A program made the translations under genes and the position numbers. A stretch of DNA of 64,000 nucleotides from contig NW_017962927.1 in the NCBI RefSeq assembly GCF_001661345.1, positions 62,001 through 126,000 of the forward strand, given 5' to 3'. Below are positions 18,304 through 29,103 of this stretch, piece after piece (positions within the stretch are counted from its first letter, which is position 1; each line of letters starts with the position of its first letter). The stretch comes from Ascoidea rubescens DSM 1968. Taxonomy: Eukaryota; Ascomycota; Saccharomycetes; Ascoideales; Ascoideaceae. The notes below the pieces were generated by a model. That model saw only the letters and a program-made list of their open reading frames with translations, ran no database searches and was not told where the DNA came from.

Positions 18304-19367
18304 TCTGTTATATGCAGTATTGGGTATCCTGAATCATCAATATTTTAGGAGTGATGGTGATGGTGTCTTTGCTGCTTCTGCTGTCTTTGCTGTTTCTGTT
18401 GCATGTATGTAGGAGTTCTTTTGAGCAGAGCAGAGACGAGTAGCCTTGGTTGGTGGCCGTTTTCTGGCATCCAGAGCTATAAATATCGAGGAGTCAGCAC
18501 CGACATCGAGCTAGTGTAGATATTCCTGTTGGAGCCAGAAGTATCATTCAAAGCTGTGCACCAGAACAAAAGAATGAAGACATATAAATAAGGCAATTCC
18601 TCTCTGATTGCACTTTTCAATTGGCCCACCGATTTTTCTTTGTTCAACTCAGTTGTTTCAAACTTATTCTGCCCACTGTTTTCGCAGCACAAGCCCACTC
18701 CCACCGCTGGAATTTAACAGCACTTTAGTTCAGAATTACTGGAATTCGTGTAAATTGACTAATAAAGCTCAGCAAGACAGCAAAATCAAAATATCTCTCA
18801 AAGGAGCTCTCAACAACCACAGAAACATATACTCGTTCAAAGCTATATAACCCAATCATTCGATCATTCAATTCAAATCTCTCCCTTTCTCTTTATCTTG
18901 TTTAACATAGAAACAGACGCTTGATTGTTCACAAATACCACAGCACACACAATCTTTTTGAAGTCCCATTGAGACCTCATTTATTCTCATAGAATATCAC
19001 AACATAGCAGATTAATCAACCTAATCAACCCAATCGTTTTTCAATAGACTACTCAACTAATCGGATTATTCAGTTAATTATATTATTTGCAATACTTTAG
19101 TAGCTTAAATTTACTTTTCTTTATCTTTTTCCACTCATTTTTTTATCTTGGGCGTTAAATTCTCTTTTAACTTAATCAATAGATTTACATCAAACATAAT
19201 CTAATTTCTAGTTCAACTATCCTACATTTCAAACCAATAATTTACTACACTATAAATTTATTATATTAATTTCCTCATTCTTATTGCTGTTTTTTTCCTC
19301 TCATCAATTTTACCTCTCATCAATTTTACCTCTCATCAATTTTACCTCTAAATATCATCCCCCAAAG
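18304..19367. other. Long upstream region of the GYL1-like gene
   Basis: The left part (18350-18560) has moderate GC content and a CTGCTTCTGCTGTC run at 18370-18404. The rest is AT-rich leader-like sequence with many C- and T-rich tracts. Open frames here are short and unrecognised. No RNA gene signal is seen beyond the tRNAs to the left. Confidence 0.5.
19298..19345. repeat. Three 16-base tandem repeats in the leader of the GYL1-like gene
   Basis: Three perfect copies of CTCTCATCAATTTTAC lie 23-70 bases ahead of the ATG at 19368, almost certainly inside the 5' UTR. Reading the region as coding is possible (no stop before the ATG) but there is no upstream ATG in that frame. Confidence 0.85.
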
Positions 19368-22007
19368 ATGTCTGATCAAATTCAAAACCAACCTCAAGGT
19401 CCTCCACCTTTACCAAAGAGAAATATTTCAAATCAGTCAAGATTTAGCAATATCAGTATTAATAGCAACCATAGTAATATCGCCAATACTGCAAATACTG
19501 CAAATACTACAAATACTACAAATACCACAAATAATAACAATCATATATCATTAATGAATGCTGGAACTCATATGATCAACAACAACTTTAAATCAGAAAA
19601 CAAAGCCAACATAGAAAATCAAATTATTAATGAAAAAATTTCTTCAAATTTGAAAAATCCTTTGAAACTAAACTATAAAAACCAATTTATTGATCAAGAT
19701 GACTTGTCTTCAACCTACAATCTAGGTGTTATCCTCCTCAAAAGACAGTTTGATTTAAACAATTTCAATGTCTCCTATAAATACGATTTATTTTATAACA
19801 TTAAAAATTCAAAAAACTTCTTAAAATTTCAGTTTGACAATATTCAAAGAAATTTGAAATCAGATCCAAATAATTCAAATTTATACAATTCAATCGATTG
19901 GAAATTCTGGTCCTCTATTATAAACAAATTCTCAAATAGATTTAAAAAATTCAAATCTCTAAAAAACTTTGAAAAAAAATTATCTCTTTATACCATCCCT
20001 CCTCCAATTAAACACATTTTGTACCTTTTTGTGTCAAATTCAAAATCAACAAAATTAGAATCAATTTACAATAGAATTTCAAATTTCTTCAATAATCAAA
20101 TTCAAAACTATACTCAAATTGATGATGAAAATATTAATTTACTAAAATCAAAATACACTTATTTGATTTTAAAAATTGAAAACATTTTCAACTTAGATCA
20201 TGATACTAATAGTGGTAATAATAGTGATACTAAAACTGATACTGATACTAATACTGATAACAACAATATTAACAAAGACATGTTGGAAATCTTAAGAAAT
20301 TTCTGGTTATATTATGAAAAATTCAATATAATTGATATTAATGACCCCAAAAATAAAGACTATCCTAACATTAATCTTTTTAAACAATTCTACTTACCTT
20401 CAAAGACAATAATCTTAATTTGCAATTTGTTCTTGAAAAAATTTTCAATGGATCTATCAAACTCTGAAATGTTTTCTTTATTAATCACAATTTATGAAAA
20501 CTATTTTAATTTTAATGATAATGATGATTACTACATCTACCAAAATTTCAGAAACTCTACTATTTTATCTTCTCATAATAAAAATTTAATCTCAAATTAT
20601 AACAAAGACAAATTGACTTTTATATTCAATAGATCTTTAGAACAATACTATCCAGAATTACTATTATACCTATCTTCTCATGGAATTCACTCAAATTTGT
20701 TAGTTGATTATTATTTATGCGAATTTTTCTTTAAAATTTCCAAAAATAAATCCATTTATTCAGACAAACCTCCTGAATTGCCAAAAAGATTATCAAAGAT
20801 TCAAAGAAAGAGATTAACTTCTTTATTACGAAGCAATGGCCAAAATTTAGAAATCATCAATTATGATTTAAACATTGACGATTTGTTTAAACTTTTTGAC
20901 ATGGTTTTGTTTGAAGGCATAGAATATTTAATCCGTTTCATTTTATTAATCTTTCAAAAAAATTACTACAAAATCTTCAAAATCGAAGATGGTAAAAAAT
21001 TGCTACAATTTTTGAAATCAAATGAAATTTTAACCTTCTTGAAAGACGAAAAGTTTGTTGAACATCAACATGAAGTTACCCAAGACCAATTTATTCAAAT
21101 TCAAAAAACTGAACCTGACGGTTCAATAATCGAAATATTAAACAACTATGATGATGATAATCAAATTAGTAAACAAAATAATAGCCTCAATTCCGATCAA
21201 ACTGAAAAAAATGAAGAAAAAATCAAAATCAAAATTAAAACACCAAAGAAATTTAATGATTTTATTAAAGAATCATTTGAATATCACCCATACATTCTTA
21301 AATTCGAAAACGAATTCAAAGTTCTCACCGATGATATGAGAAAAAATGGAAACGAATCACTTTTCAGTGAAGAAATCGAGGAAGATGACGACTACGACGA
21401 AGGCGAATCAATTTTCGAAAACAATTTAGCATCTCATAGTTATAATAACGGGACTAATGGAAACAACAGTACTAATAATAACAGTAACGTATTGTCACCA
21501 ATATCATCCATATCAAGTAATTCACAATCAAAGGACATTGGTAAACACTCAAATTTGAACATTGAATTGAAAAACCTACGTAAAACTGTTTCAAAACTAA
21601 CCAGTAGAAGTGAGACATTGAAAAAGGATTATGAAAATTTGAAAGGGATCCATGCATCATATCTCGACGAAAATATGAAAAACAAAGAAATTTTGACAGA
21701 AAAATCGGAACAAAACAGTATATTGAAGGAAAATAAAGAAAACCTTGCCGAATACATCAACAACAAACAGCTCTCAGACGACCTAACCCATACAATGGTA
21801 AGAAACACTCAAATTGAGGAAATCAACGAGGATCTCAGAATCCAGTTGGAGGAAATGACTGAAAACTTGCGAAGCATTCAAAACCAGGTCCAGGAAGTGA
21901 AAATAGAAAACGAGGAGTACAAAAAGCAATACGAGATGAGCAGCTTCAACTCGTTCAACGCCGGCTTTAAGGGCCTTGGGCGCAGATTGTCCTTGAGAAG
22001 AAGATGA
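19368..22007 (+). CDS. Gyl1/Gyp5-like TBC-domain protein with a degenerate active site
   Basis: The 879-residue protein has the layout of yeast Gyp5 and Gyl1, which work at sites of polarised exocytosis with Rab GTPases. A proline-rich SH3-binding-like start (GPPPLPKRN, about 12-20) precedes an Asn/Thr-rich linker. A TBC domain spans about residues 190-590, with YTIPPPIKHILYLFVSN at its front and LLLYLSSHGIHSNLLVDYYL plus LFKLFDMVLFEGIEYLIRFI in its second half. A C-terminal coiled coil (about 720-850) ends in a basic GLGRRLSLRRR. The Arg-finger and glutamine-finger motifs of active Rab GAPs (IxxDxxR and YxQ) are not found where expected; the segment YLILKIENIFNL stands at the arginine-finger position. 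Gyl1 is likewise inactive. Poly-Asn/Asp inserts break the domain. The ATG at 19368 is the first in frame. The last 100 bases turn GC-rich. Confidence 0.75.
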   Translation: MSDQIQNQPQGPPPLPKRNISNQSRFSNISINSNHSNIANTANTANTTNTTNTTNNNNHISLMNAGTHMINNNFKSENKANIENQIINEKISSNLKNPLKLNYKNQFIDQDDLSSTYNLGVILLKRQFDLNNFNVSYKYDLFYNIKNSKNFLKFQFDNIQRNLKSDPNNSNLYNSIDWKFWSSIINKFSNRFKKFKSLKNFEKKLSLYTIPPPIKHILYLFVSNSKSTKLESIYNRISNFFNNQIQNYTQIDDENINLLKSKYTYLILKIENIFNLDHDTNSGNNSDTKTDTDTNTDNNNINKDMLEILRNFWLYYEKFNIIDINDPKNKDYPNINLFKQFYLPSKTIILICNLFLKKFSMDLSNSEMFSLLITIYENYFNFNDNDDYYIYQNFRNSTILSSHNKNLISNYNKDKLTFIFNRSLEQYYPELLLYLSSHGIHSNLLVDYYLCEFFFKISKNKSIYSDKPPELPKRLSKIQRKRLTSLLRSNGQNLEIINYDLNIDDLFKLFDMVLFEGIEYLIRFILLIFQKNYYKIFKIEDGKKLLQFLKSNEILTFLKDEKFVEHQHEVTQDQFIQIQKTEPDGSIIEILNNYDDDNQISKQNNSLNSDQTEKNEEKIKIKIKTPKKFNDFIKESFEYHPYILKFENEFKVLTDDMRKNGNESLFSEEIEEDDDYDEGESIFENNLASHSYNNGTNGNNSTNNNSNVLSPISSISSNSQSKDIGKHSNLNIELKNLRKTVSKLTSRSETLKKDYENLKGIHASYLDENMKNKEILTEKSEQNSILKENKENLAEYINNKQLSDDLTHTMVRNTQIEEINEDLRIQLEEMTENLRSIQNQVQEVKIENEEYKKQYEMSSFNSFNAGFKGLGRRLSLRRR

Positions 22008-22278
22008 GGTGTTTATGTTTTTATGTTTTTATATTGTTATATACTGATCTACAAACTTAACTCATACTCGAAGAGCAGCCCAAAAAGACAGTTGCCGAAA
22101 GGAGAGCTACGCCCATGTGGCTGGACTCTTGGTCAGCTGACCTTTCGCCAGCTCTGAGATTGTTACTGTTGTCCTCTGAAGAGCTGATCCTATTCACTGA
22201 TAGCGATAGCGTTGCTGAAATATCTGCTGCTGGTTCTATTTCCTGAGCATTTGAGTGGCATCTGGATACCAATTCGCA

Positions 22279-23778
22279 ATGTCAGACAACTACGCTACGA
22301 AGGAAGAAATCAGGGAGGTTTTTTCCAAGTTGCAACGAATTCCAGCCAACAAGACGTGTTTTGACTGTCAGAACAAGAATCCAACTTGGACTTCTGTTCC
22401 ATTTGGCATATTCTTATGTTTGAATTGTTCTTCGATCCATAGAAACCTAGGGGTTCATATTTCCTTTGTCAAGTCGTCAAGTTTGGATAAATGGACAAGA
22501 ATCCAACTAAGAGGCATGAAGCATGGTGGGAACCAGGCAATAAAGGAATACCTAATCAAAAATGGTGGCTCAACAATTTTAAATATGGACTCGAAAAATA
22601 AATATCAATCCAAGCTAATGGTAAGATACAAAGATGAGTTACTTAAAAAGGCCAAAAAGGATGAACTTCAACATCCAGATCATGTTACAACTGACGAAAA
22701 TTTAATTGATTTATCTGCAAATTCTCTCACTGATTTGAATAATGGAAGCAATTTAGATCTTAATAATAGTGCGTCAAGTACTGACGATTTCTTTTCCAAC
22801 TTTGAAAAACCAATTGTTTCCAATTTTTCTACTCCATCGTCAAGATCTCCGACCCCTCAACCTTCAATTGCAAATAAGAATAACAACAGCACTTCAAGTT
22901 TATCTCTTAAAAAAAACAATTCCAGCTCTAACATAACCAGTAAACCAATAACTACAACATCCCGTCCAACGATTCGTAGACAGGTCATAAGAAATTCTTC
23001 AACACCAAATGCTACTAAAAAAACTAATGTTATATCATCCAGCAATCTTAACCGTAATAGAAAGCTCAAATTAGGTGCTAAAAAGCTATCCAATAACGAA
23101 ATTAATTTTGATGATGTTGAAAGAGCTGCTAAGAAAGAAGCAGAAGAAATCTCTAAATTAGGTTATAATCCAAACAACGATTTGTATATAACTGATTCAC
23201 ACTCACCCTCATCAAAATCAAATGCCTTTGATTCTAAAAAAGAATATTCTTCTTTTGGCAGCAATAGTTTCAAAAGTAGTGAAACCACTAATGATTATGG
23301 CAGCAAAAGCTACAGTAATCCTTCGAATTCCGTTGATAAAGTTACACCAAAATTTGCCAAATTGGGTTTCGGTATGACTGCATCAAATGTTACATCATCC
23401 CCTGATAGTAGAAATAAACCAAGCACCGACTCAGTTAAATATACAGGAGATGTCAAGGAAAAATATGGGAATCAAAGAGCCATATCTTCTGATGAATTCT
23501 TTGGCAGAAAAACATTTGATCCCGAACTACAACAAGAGGCTAAAACAAAATTGCAATCTTTCAACAATGCGACTTCGATTTCTTCTTCGTCATATTTCGG
23601 TGAAGATGAAGAGCAAAATAACTTTAATAGAAATGATTACGGTGGTGTAGAGGCAACTGCAAGAGACATTGCCAATAGATTTACAGGAAATGCTAATGAA
23701 GACATTCAAGTGTTGAAGGATGCTGCCGAACAGGCTACTCAGAAATTAGCCGGTTATTTACGTGATTATCTTCGTTAA
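22279..23778 (+). CDS. GLO3: Glo3, ARF GTPase-activating protein of COPI retrograde transport
   Basis: The 499-residue protein is an ArfGAP of the Glo3/ArfGAP2-3 class, which acts on Arf1 in Golgi-to-ER vesicles. The zinc finger near the N-terminus is CFDC-X16-CLNC, with the family's NPTWTSVPFG inside. The arginine finger sits in HRNLGVHISFVKSSSLDKWT (about 62-81). The middle is Ser/Asn-rich with basic clusters. Near the C-terminus the Glo3 motif is visible: DPELQQEAKTKLQSF, SISSSSYFGEDEE and DYGGVEATARDIANRF. Length agrees with S. cerevisiae (493). The ATG at 22279 is the natural start; eight open codons upstream lack an ATG. The 271-base gap after the TBC gene is GC-rich promoter sequence. 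Confidence 0.96.
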   Translation: MSDNYATKEEIREVFSKLQRIPANKTCFDCQNKNPTWTSVPFGIFLCLNCSSIHRNLGVHISFVKSSSLDKWTRIQLRGMKHGGNQAIKEYLIKNGGSTILNMDSKNKYQSKLMVRYKDELLKKAKKDELQHPDHVTTDENLIDLSANSLTDLNNGSNLDLNNSASSTDDFFSNFEKPIVSNFSTPSSRSPTPQPSIANKNNNSTSSLSLKKNNSSSNITSKPITTTSRPTIRRQVIRNSSTPNATKKTNVISSSNLNRNRKLKLGAKKLSNNEINFDDVERAAKKEAEEISKLGYNPNNDLYITDSHSPSSKSNAFDSKKEYSSFGSNSFKSSETTNDYGSKSYSNPSNSVDKVTPKFAKLGFGMTASNVTSSPDSRNKPSTDSVKYTGDVKEKYGNQRAISSDEFFGRKTFDPELQQEAKTKLQSFNNATSISSSSYFGEDEEQNNFNRNDYGGVEATARDIANRFTGNANEDIQVLKDAAEQATQKLAGYLRDYLR

Positions 23779-24038
23779 TATACAAACGAATTGATCAGCT
23801 CAAAAGAAAAAATATCCAGTTCTAAATATGGAAGCACTGCAAATAGTAATCATTTTAATTTCGTATAATTTCAAAAATAATATTTTTCTTTCTATACCAT
23901 ATTTTCCGGTTCTTTAGTTCTTGTTTAGCAATAAACGTCAGTCCCATTAATACACAAAGTCTTCCACATCAGTAATCTCTTTCGTCAACTTAGACACATA
24001 TATAAAGAAAACATATACCAAGTGTCAAAAAGAAAAAC

Positions 24039-24110
24039 GGGCCGAGCTGGGAATTGAACCCAGGGCCTCTCGCACCCAAAGCGAGAATCATACCACTAGA
24101 CCACACGGCC
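24039..24110 (-). tRNA. tP(UGG): tRNA-Pro (TGG), intronless
   Basis: Reverse-strand cloverleaf almost identical to S. cerevisiae tRNA-Pro(UGG): acceptor GGCCGTG/CTCGGCC with the same T-T mismatch at pair 6-67, anticodon loop TTTGGGT, T arm GGTTCAATTCC. S. cerevisiae copies carry an intron, and this one does not. Two T5 runs follow the 3' end. Confidence 0.97.
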
Positions 24111-24616
24111 GCTGTTGCATCTTTGTATTTTGATACTAGAATATACAAGGTTTTGTTAGCCTAAACCCCAGCCTAAACCCCAATTTGGGGTCTGGTTAAA
24201 ATGGGGCCTGACCCGGGGTTGGGGCCTTGAATTGGGACGATAGAAGTTTGGAGATAAGTTTGAGTTTTCTCTCATTATCTTCAAGAAATTAATCAAGAAA
24301 TAACTTCACGAAAGAATACATTGATTGTTTTTGTTAATTTTGAAGGAAATCTGCTTTCTCAAGGTAGAAACATTATTGCCATTTTTTTATTTTTTTTTAG
24401 TTTTCCTTATGTTAATCGTTTCTTTCAACTGATTGATTTCTTTTCCAATGCACTTTTCAATAATTCGACTATACGATAATAATAGAAAATTTACACTAAA
24501 TAAATACCAAATCAAATTAACTTAAATCAAACTAAAATATTCATTCAATCGAGTTCAATTTAACCAAAAAAGTAACACATCTTGGCTAACTTTCATCTAG
24601 GAAATAGATTTTTCTT
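24111..24616. other. Gap upstream of ULP2 with a G-tract cluster
   Basis: Just 5' of tRNA-Pro lies a tandem 12-mer GCCTAAACCCCA (24159-24170 and 24171-24182), then a CCCCAATTTGGGG palindrome and four G4 tracts within 24187-24224. This could fold as a quadruplex on the forward strand. The remainder to the ULP2 ATG is AT-rich leader. No LTR remnant was recognised beside the tRNA. Confidence 0.6.
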
Positions 24617-27600
24617 ATGAACTCTTCCACTCGAAAAACTTTTACGAATAATAAAGAGTTTTCCTCTTTGTCCAAGAATAGACGTTTGAAATCAAAACAG
24701 ATAACGATAAAAAATACTCTTACTGCCTCAAATAATAGTATTGACAATTCCAGTAAATTGGAAGCCCACAACAATAACAATTATCTCAGTACCCCCAATA
24801 ACGATTTTGAAAATATAATTGAAATAAACGATGATGATGATGATGACATTGAATCTTATACTAAAAGCGTAAATGAAAACATTATCAATAACAATAGCAA
24901 AAAACGAAAAAATTCCAATAATGATTATGACAACAATAATAATAATGACGATGGCTTTTTAAAACATATTCAAATGAAAAATAAATCTGGTCTTACCAAT
25001 AGAACATTGAAAAATAATATTATACTTTTAAATCCAGACGAACATTATAAAAACGTTTCCAGCTTTGAAATTGACAGTTCTGATGATGATATTTCATCTA
25101 AAAGAATGGGCAATTTAACAAAAATGACACAAAATACATTATCAAACTGGTTTCCTTTAAATCCTGCAGGTTGCCCAAATCCTTCGCTCAATACTAACCT
25201 TTTAGGAACTCAAGAAAACATTGTTCCTCATAATATAAAAAATAGAATGCCTGCTAAAACGAATCATCAAAGCTCTCGAAAATCTGATAATTATTCGAAT
25301 AAAAAGAAACAGAAAAAAACAGTTCAAAAATCACCATCGCAAAAAACTTTTTCTTTTGCTCCAAATGATAATAAAACCAAAGCTAAAACTAAAATAAATA
25401 ACAATATAAATTATAATAATAAAGGTCAAAAACTATACAATCGGCATAATAAGCAAGAAGTTATAGATATTGGAAGTGGCGATGAATCTGATGATATACA
25501 AATAGTTGACACTAAAATGGAAGCTCAAAATAGCAGTAACAGTAATAGCAATAAAAGTGATGATACTAACAATAGTAATAATAGCAATAATAGCAATAAT
25601 AGCAATAATAGCAATAATAGTAATAATAGTAATAATAGTAATGGTAATAATAATTTCAAAAATCATCCCTCTAATAATCAAATCACTTCAACTAAAAGTA
25701 AATATTTTGAAAATGATGAATTTTTGCTTATAAATAATATCAAGATACAGCCTAAAAATGATTTACATAAAAACAATGCTAATAATTATAATAGTAACAA
25801 GCTTGATTCGATAAAAAATAAAAAAATTCAAAAGAATTCAGATTACTCTTATGATATAATAAATGTTTCTGATAATGAGGATGATTGCGATAAAAAATTC
25901 GAAACTTCAAATGTTAAAATTTATAAAGATAATTCATCAAATTCAATCACTCAAAAATTCAACTTTGAAGGTGATCTTATTATACCCAAACACATCAAAC
26001 CTAGAAATATAGAGGTGTTTTTCTCAAAAACTGGATTTAAACCTGCTTCAAATAGAAAAACGCTATTCAATGGTTTTGCTAACGAATTAGTGTCTTTTTC
26101 TGACAACCTTTCTATTCTTTCAAAACCTGAAAAGACTTTATCGTTCAATAAAATAAAGTTTCCTGATTTCGAGTATTCTTCAAAAGATGCAATTGAAAAT
26201 TATTCAAATTTTTGTTTGAAATTCGATTCTGATAATTTTATTTTTTTTGGTAATTTAGAACCTTTGACCTTTTCCTTTTTAAAAGATGTTGAAATGATCA
26301 GATATAATATCAATGATCAATTTTTGATTTCTCTTAATAAAACCAACACAGTGAAAATTCCAAATGTTAAATCAAGAGGGTCTTTCGGATTCAATGAAAA
26401 TTATTTACTAATTGAATACAATAAATTTGTTATTTATTTTGATTCATCAACCATTAAAAATAAGACTTCCAGTAAGTTTAATAATGTGATCTCTTATCTT
26501 AAAAAAAATTCTAAGATAAACAGTCAAAATGGACATTTAGACTCAAATAAGAAATTTCAATTTCAAATTAAATACCTACAAAACAATTCTGACTTATCAA
26601 ATTATCTTAAAGATGGTAATTGTTCTTCATTAACTCCCAACGCTTTTTATAATAAAAAAACCTCTCTGAATCCAGACTTAAATGCTAACGATTCAAATTA
26701 TGATATTCTGAGAAATCAAATGAATCCAAATAATTCTATTTTTAATATAGAAAGTGATTTGGAGAGTGGGAAAGAGGAGCAAAACAAAAAAAAGGAACAA
26801 GTTAAGCAGTCTGATGTAGAAAAAATGGATCAACCATCTCAGCAAGAACCTGTGAACAAACATGTTTTAGTGGAAAGTTCTGATGAAGAAAATTCAAATG
26901 ACAAAAAAGAGGAAAAAGAAAAAAGAAAAATAAAAGAAAAAAAAAAAGAGGAAACAGGAGAAGAAAAAGAATTTGTTGAATATTTTAGTCCTTCTTTAGT
27001 TTATAGATTTTTTGATGGGAAATCAATGACTATTACTAATTCAGATTTCAAATGCTTATATAACCATGAATGGATCAATGATTCATTGATTGATTTTTTT
27101 TTAAAATTCAGCGTTGATGATTCTATAAGGAAAAATTTAATCAACAAAGAGGAAATTCATACATTATCTACTTTTTTTTTTTCAAAGTTGATGAGCACTA
27201 ACGATGACAATTATTATCAACAACTTAAAAGATGGGTATCTAAAATTAACTTGTTTAGTTTTGATTTTATCTTAATGCCTATTAACGAATCTTTACATTG
27301 GTATTGCACTCTTATTGCGCAACTTCCACGACTTTTAAAAGGTGGTGAAGCTAATATATATGTTTTTGATTCCTTAAAGCATGATCATGAAAACATTACT
27401 GAACCAATAAAATCTTTTCTTTCTCAGTATGCAGAGTTTGAATTAAAAAAAAGTATTGATTTAAAAAAAATTAAAATGAGAGTTGGTTGGGTTCCTAAAC
27501 AAAATAATTTTAATGATTGTGGGGTTCATGTTATTTATAATGTAACTAAGTTTTTAGAGAACCATACAAGATGTATAAAGATATGGAATTCTGGGAAGAA

Positions 27601-28420
27601 CGAGATTTCAGTAAAGAAAAAATTTTTTGATAACAAAGAAAGATCATTGATGAGAGAAAAACTTAGATATATATTGTTAGAACTAAGAGATAATCAAAAT
27701 AATCCATCGGCAGGAGAAAGCCCAAGTATATTAAATCCAAATCAATACACTGATTCAGAAACTGATAATGATGTTGAAATACTTGACTTTGATCAAGTTG
27801 AAAAAAAGGATTTGCCTGATAATAAAACAAAATTTAATGTTGACACCGATTTAGTAGATGACACTTTAAAGGAAGAATTTAAACAGAATGATGATTATTC
27901 AGATAATATAGAAAATAAAGAATCACAAGTTGATGATTCTTTTCATTCTTCAGGTGAAAATAAAATCTTTAACAACGATAATAGTAAGCTTTTTAAGAGT
28001 TTATATCATGGAAGTTCTATCAGTAGCGATGTTAGTGATGTAAACAATGATGAAGTAGATAATTCAAGTCAAAAAAACAGCAATCAAAATCTGGACGAAA
28101 ATTCGGAAGTAAGTGAAGACTATGTTCATTTTTTAGGTGTTAAATCTTTACCTATTGCGAAGGTAGAAAATGAAAATGAAAAGATAATTAGTATTAATGA
28201 ACTTAAGAAAATAAAGGATTTTCCAGCTTTTGAAAATTCGAGTTTTATTTCAGCTCAAAATCATCAAAACAACACAGTTGAACAACTAAATACTAAGCTG
28301 AGTATTCATTCGAATACTGATGAAAGTTATTATATTGACATAGATTTGGGAAATGAAGCTGATGATGTTCATAAGAAGTTGGAAATTTACGAAAATAAAT
28401 CTAATGAAATAACAGAGTAG
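24617..28420 (+). CDS. ULP2: Ulp2, nuclear SUMO (poly-SUMO) protease
   Basis: The 1267-residue C48 cysteine protease removes SUMO chains from nuclear proteins. The catalytic domain lies at about residues 790-1020, opening with YFSPSLVYRFFDGKSMTI and LYNHEWINDSLIDFFLKF. The triad is His894 (SLHWYCTLI), Asp918 (YVFDSLKHD) and Cys968 (FNDCGVHVIYN), with the oxyanion Gln962. The 790-residue N-terminus is low complexity (a long Asn-Ser repeat at 25560-25650) with SUMO-interaction-like hydrophobic-acidic patches such as EVIDIGSGDESDD, DIQIVD and DIINVSDNED. The C-terminus is acidic. S. cerevisiae Ulp2 has 1034 residues with the same order. The first ATG at 24617 is used. It converges on the gene at 29104; its S. 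cerevisiae neighbour SSM4/DOA10 is the next gene but one here. Confidence 0.95.
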   Translation: MNSSTRKTFTNNKEFSSLSKNRRLKSKQITIKNTLTASNNSIDNSSKLEAHNNNNYLSTPNNDFENIIEINDDDDDDIESYTKSVNENIINNNSKKRKNSNNDYDNNNNNDDGFLKHIQMKNKSGLTNRTLKNNIILLNPDEHYKNVSSFEIDSSDDDISSKRMGNLTKMTQNTLSNWFPLNPAGCPNPSLNTNLLGTQENIVPHNIKNRMPAKTNHQSSRKSDNYSNKKKQKKTVQKSPSQKTFSFAPNDNKTKAKTKINNNINYNNKGQKLYNRHNKQEVIDIGSGDESDDIQIVDTKMEAQNSSNSNSNKSDDTNNSNNSNNSNNSNNSNNSNNSNNSNGNNNFKNHPSNNQITSTKSKYFENDEFLLINNIKIQPKNDLHKNNANNYNSNKLDSIKNKKIQKNSDYSYDIINVSDNEDDCDKKFETSNVKIYKDNSSNSITQKFNFEGDLIIPKHIKPRNIEVFFSKTGFKPASNRKTLFNGFANELVSFSDNLSILSKPEKTLSFNKIKFPDFEYSSKDAIENYSNFCLKFDSDNFIFFGNLEPLTFSFLKDVEMIRYNINDQFLISLNKTNTVKIPNVKSRGSFGFNENYLLIEYNKFVIYFDSSTIKNKTSSKFNNVISYLKKNSKINSQNGHLDSNKKFQFQIKYLQNNSDLSNYLKDGNCSSLTPNAFYNKKTSLNPDLNANDSNYDILRNQMNPNNSIFNIESDLESGKEEQNKKKEQVKQSDVEKMDQPSQQEPVNKHVLVESSDEENSNDKKEEKEKRKIKEKKKEETGEEKEFVEYFSPSLVYRFFDGKSMTITNSDFKCLYNHEWINDSLIDFFLKFSVDDSIRKNLINKEEIHTLSTFFFSKLMSTNDDNYYQQLKRWVSKINLFSFDFILMPINESLHWYCTLIAQLPRLLKGGEANIYVFDSLKHDHENITEPIKSFLSQYAEFELKKSIDLKKIKMRVGWVPKQNNFNDCGVHVIYNVTKFLENHTRCIKIWNSGKNEISVKKKFFDNKERSLMREKLRYILLELRDNQNNPSAGESPSILNPNQYTDSETDNDVEILDFDQVEKKDLPDNKTKFNVDTDLVDDTLKEEFKQNDDYSDNIENKESQVDDSFHSSGENKIFNNDNSKLFKSLYHGSSISSDVSDVNNDEVDNSSQKNSNQNLDENSEVSEDYVHFLGVKSLPIAKVENENEKIISINELKKIKDFPAFENSSFISAQNHQNNTVEQLNTKLSIHSNTDESYYIDIDLGNEADDVHKKLEIYENKSNEITE

Positions 28421-29103
28421 GTAAATTCTTTTTAAATTTTTTTAGAATCATTTTTGGATAAAGAGAGATTGAGTTATTTCCAAAAAAAATTTATTAAATA
28501 TCACAAAAATGGTCAAAACAATTGTATTTTTTGAAATAAATCTACATAAATGTTTTGATCTTTAATTATATTTTTTATTGAAATTTATTTTTTTTATTTT
28601 TTTTAATTGGGATAGATTTTGCATTTATTCAAGGGAAATTACTCCTTTAATGTTTTTATTTTTTTATTTTTTATTTTTTTTTCGTAAATGCTATGGATTA
28701 AATTTTAGCTATTAATTTGAAATTTGAAATACTTTGCAATGTTAAAGAGTGTATATTTAATTTGGTTTATAAAATTAAGATGTCAATAAATAGAAAAAAA
28801 AAAAATCACCTTATTCTTAAAAAGTTGACTAAAAATTAATAGATTCAATACCGGTAACACAGTATTGGATAATATTTTGAAAAAAATAAAAGGTTTTAAA
28901 AAAGTTAAAAAATTCAGCAATTCAATATACGAAAACAAAACGAAATAAGGAAGAATAAGTTTACAAAAACATGCTCTAAAAAACAAAAAGAAGTATCAGT
29001 GTAAAGCTGTTTTAAAAAAGTTCAGAATTGAAACTTGATTTTCAGTAATTTTAGAAGGAGAAAACTCAACAATTTGTTTCTTAATTATTTTTAGCTTTTG
29101 AAA
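28421..29103. other. AT-rich gap between convergent genes
   Basis: Between the stops of ULP2 and the gene at 29104. It is strongly A+T-rich with long A- and T-runs. Only 3'-end signals are expected, and no gene or RNA motif is seen. Confidence 0.6.

Noticed and set aside
24039-24616. Possible solo LTR near the tRNA genes
   Set aside because: No TG...CA-bounded repeat, target-site duplication or primer-binding sequence was recognised beside any tRNA in the window.
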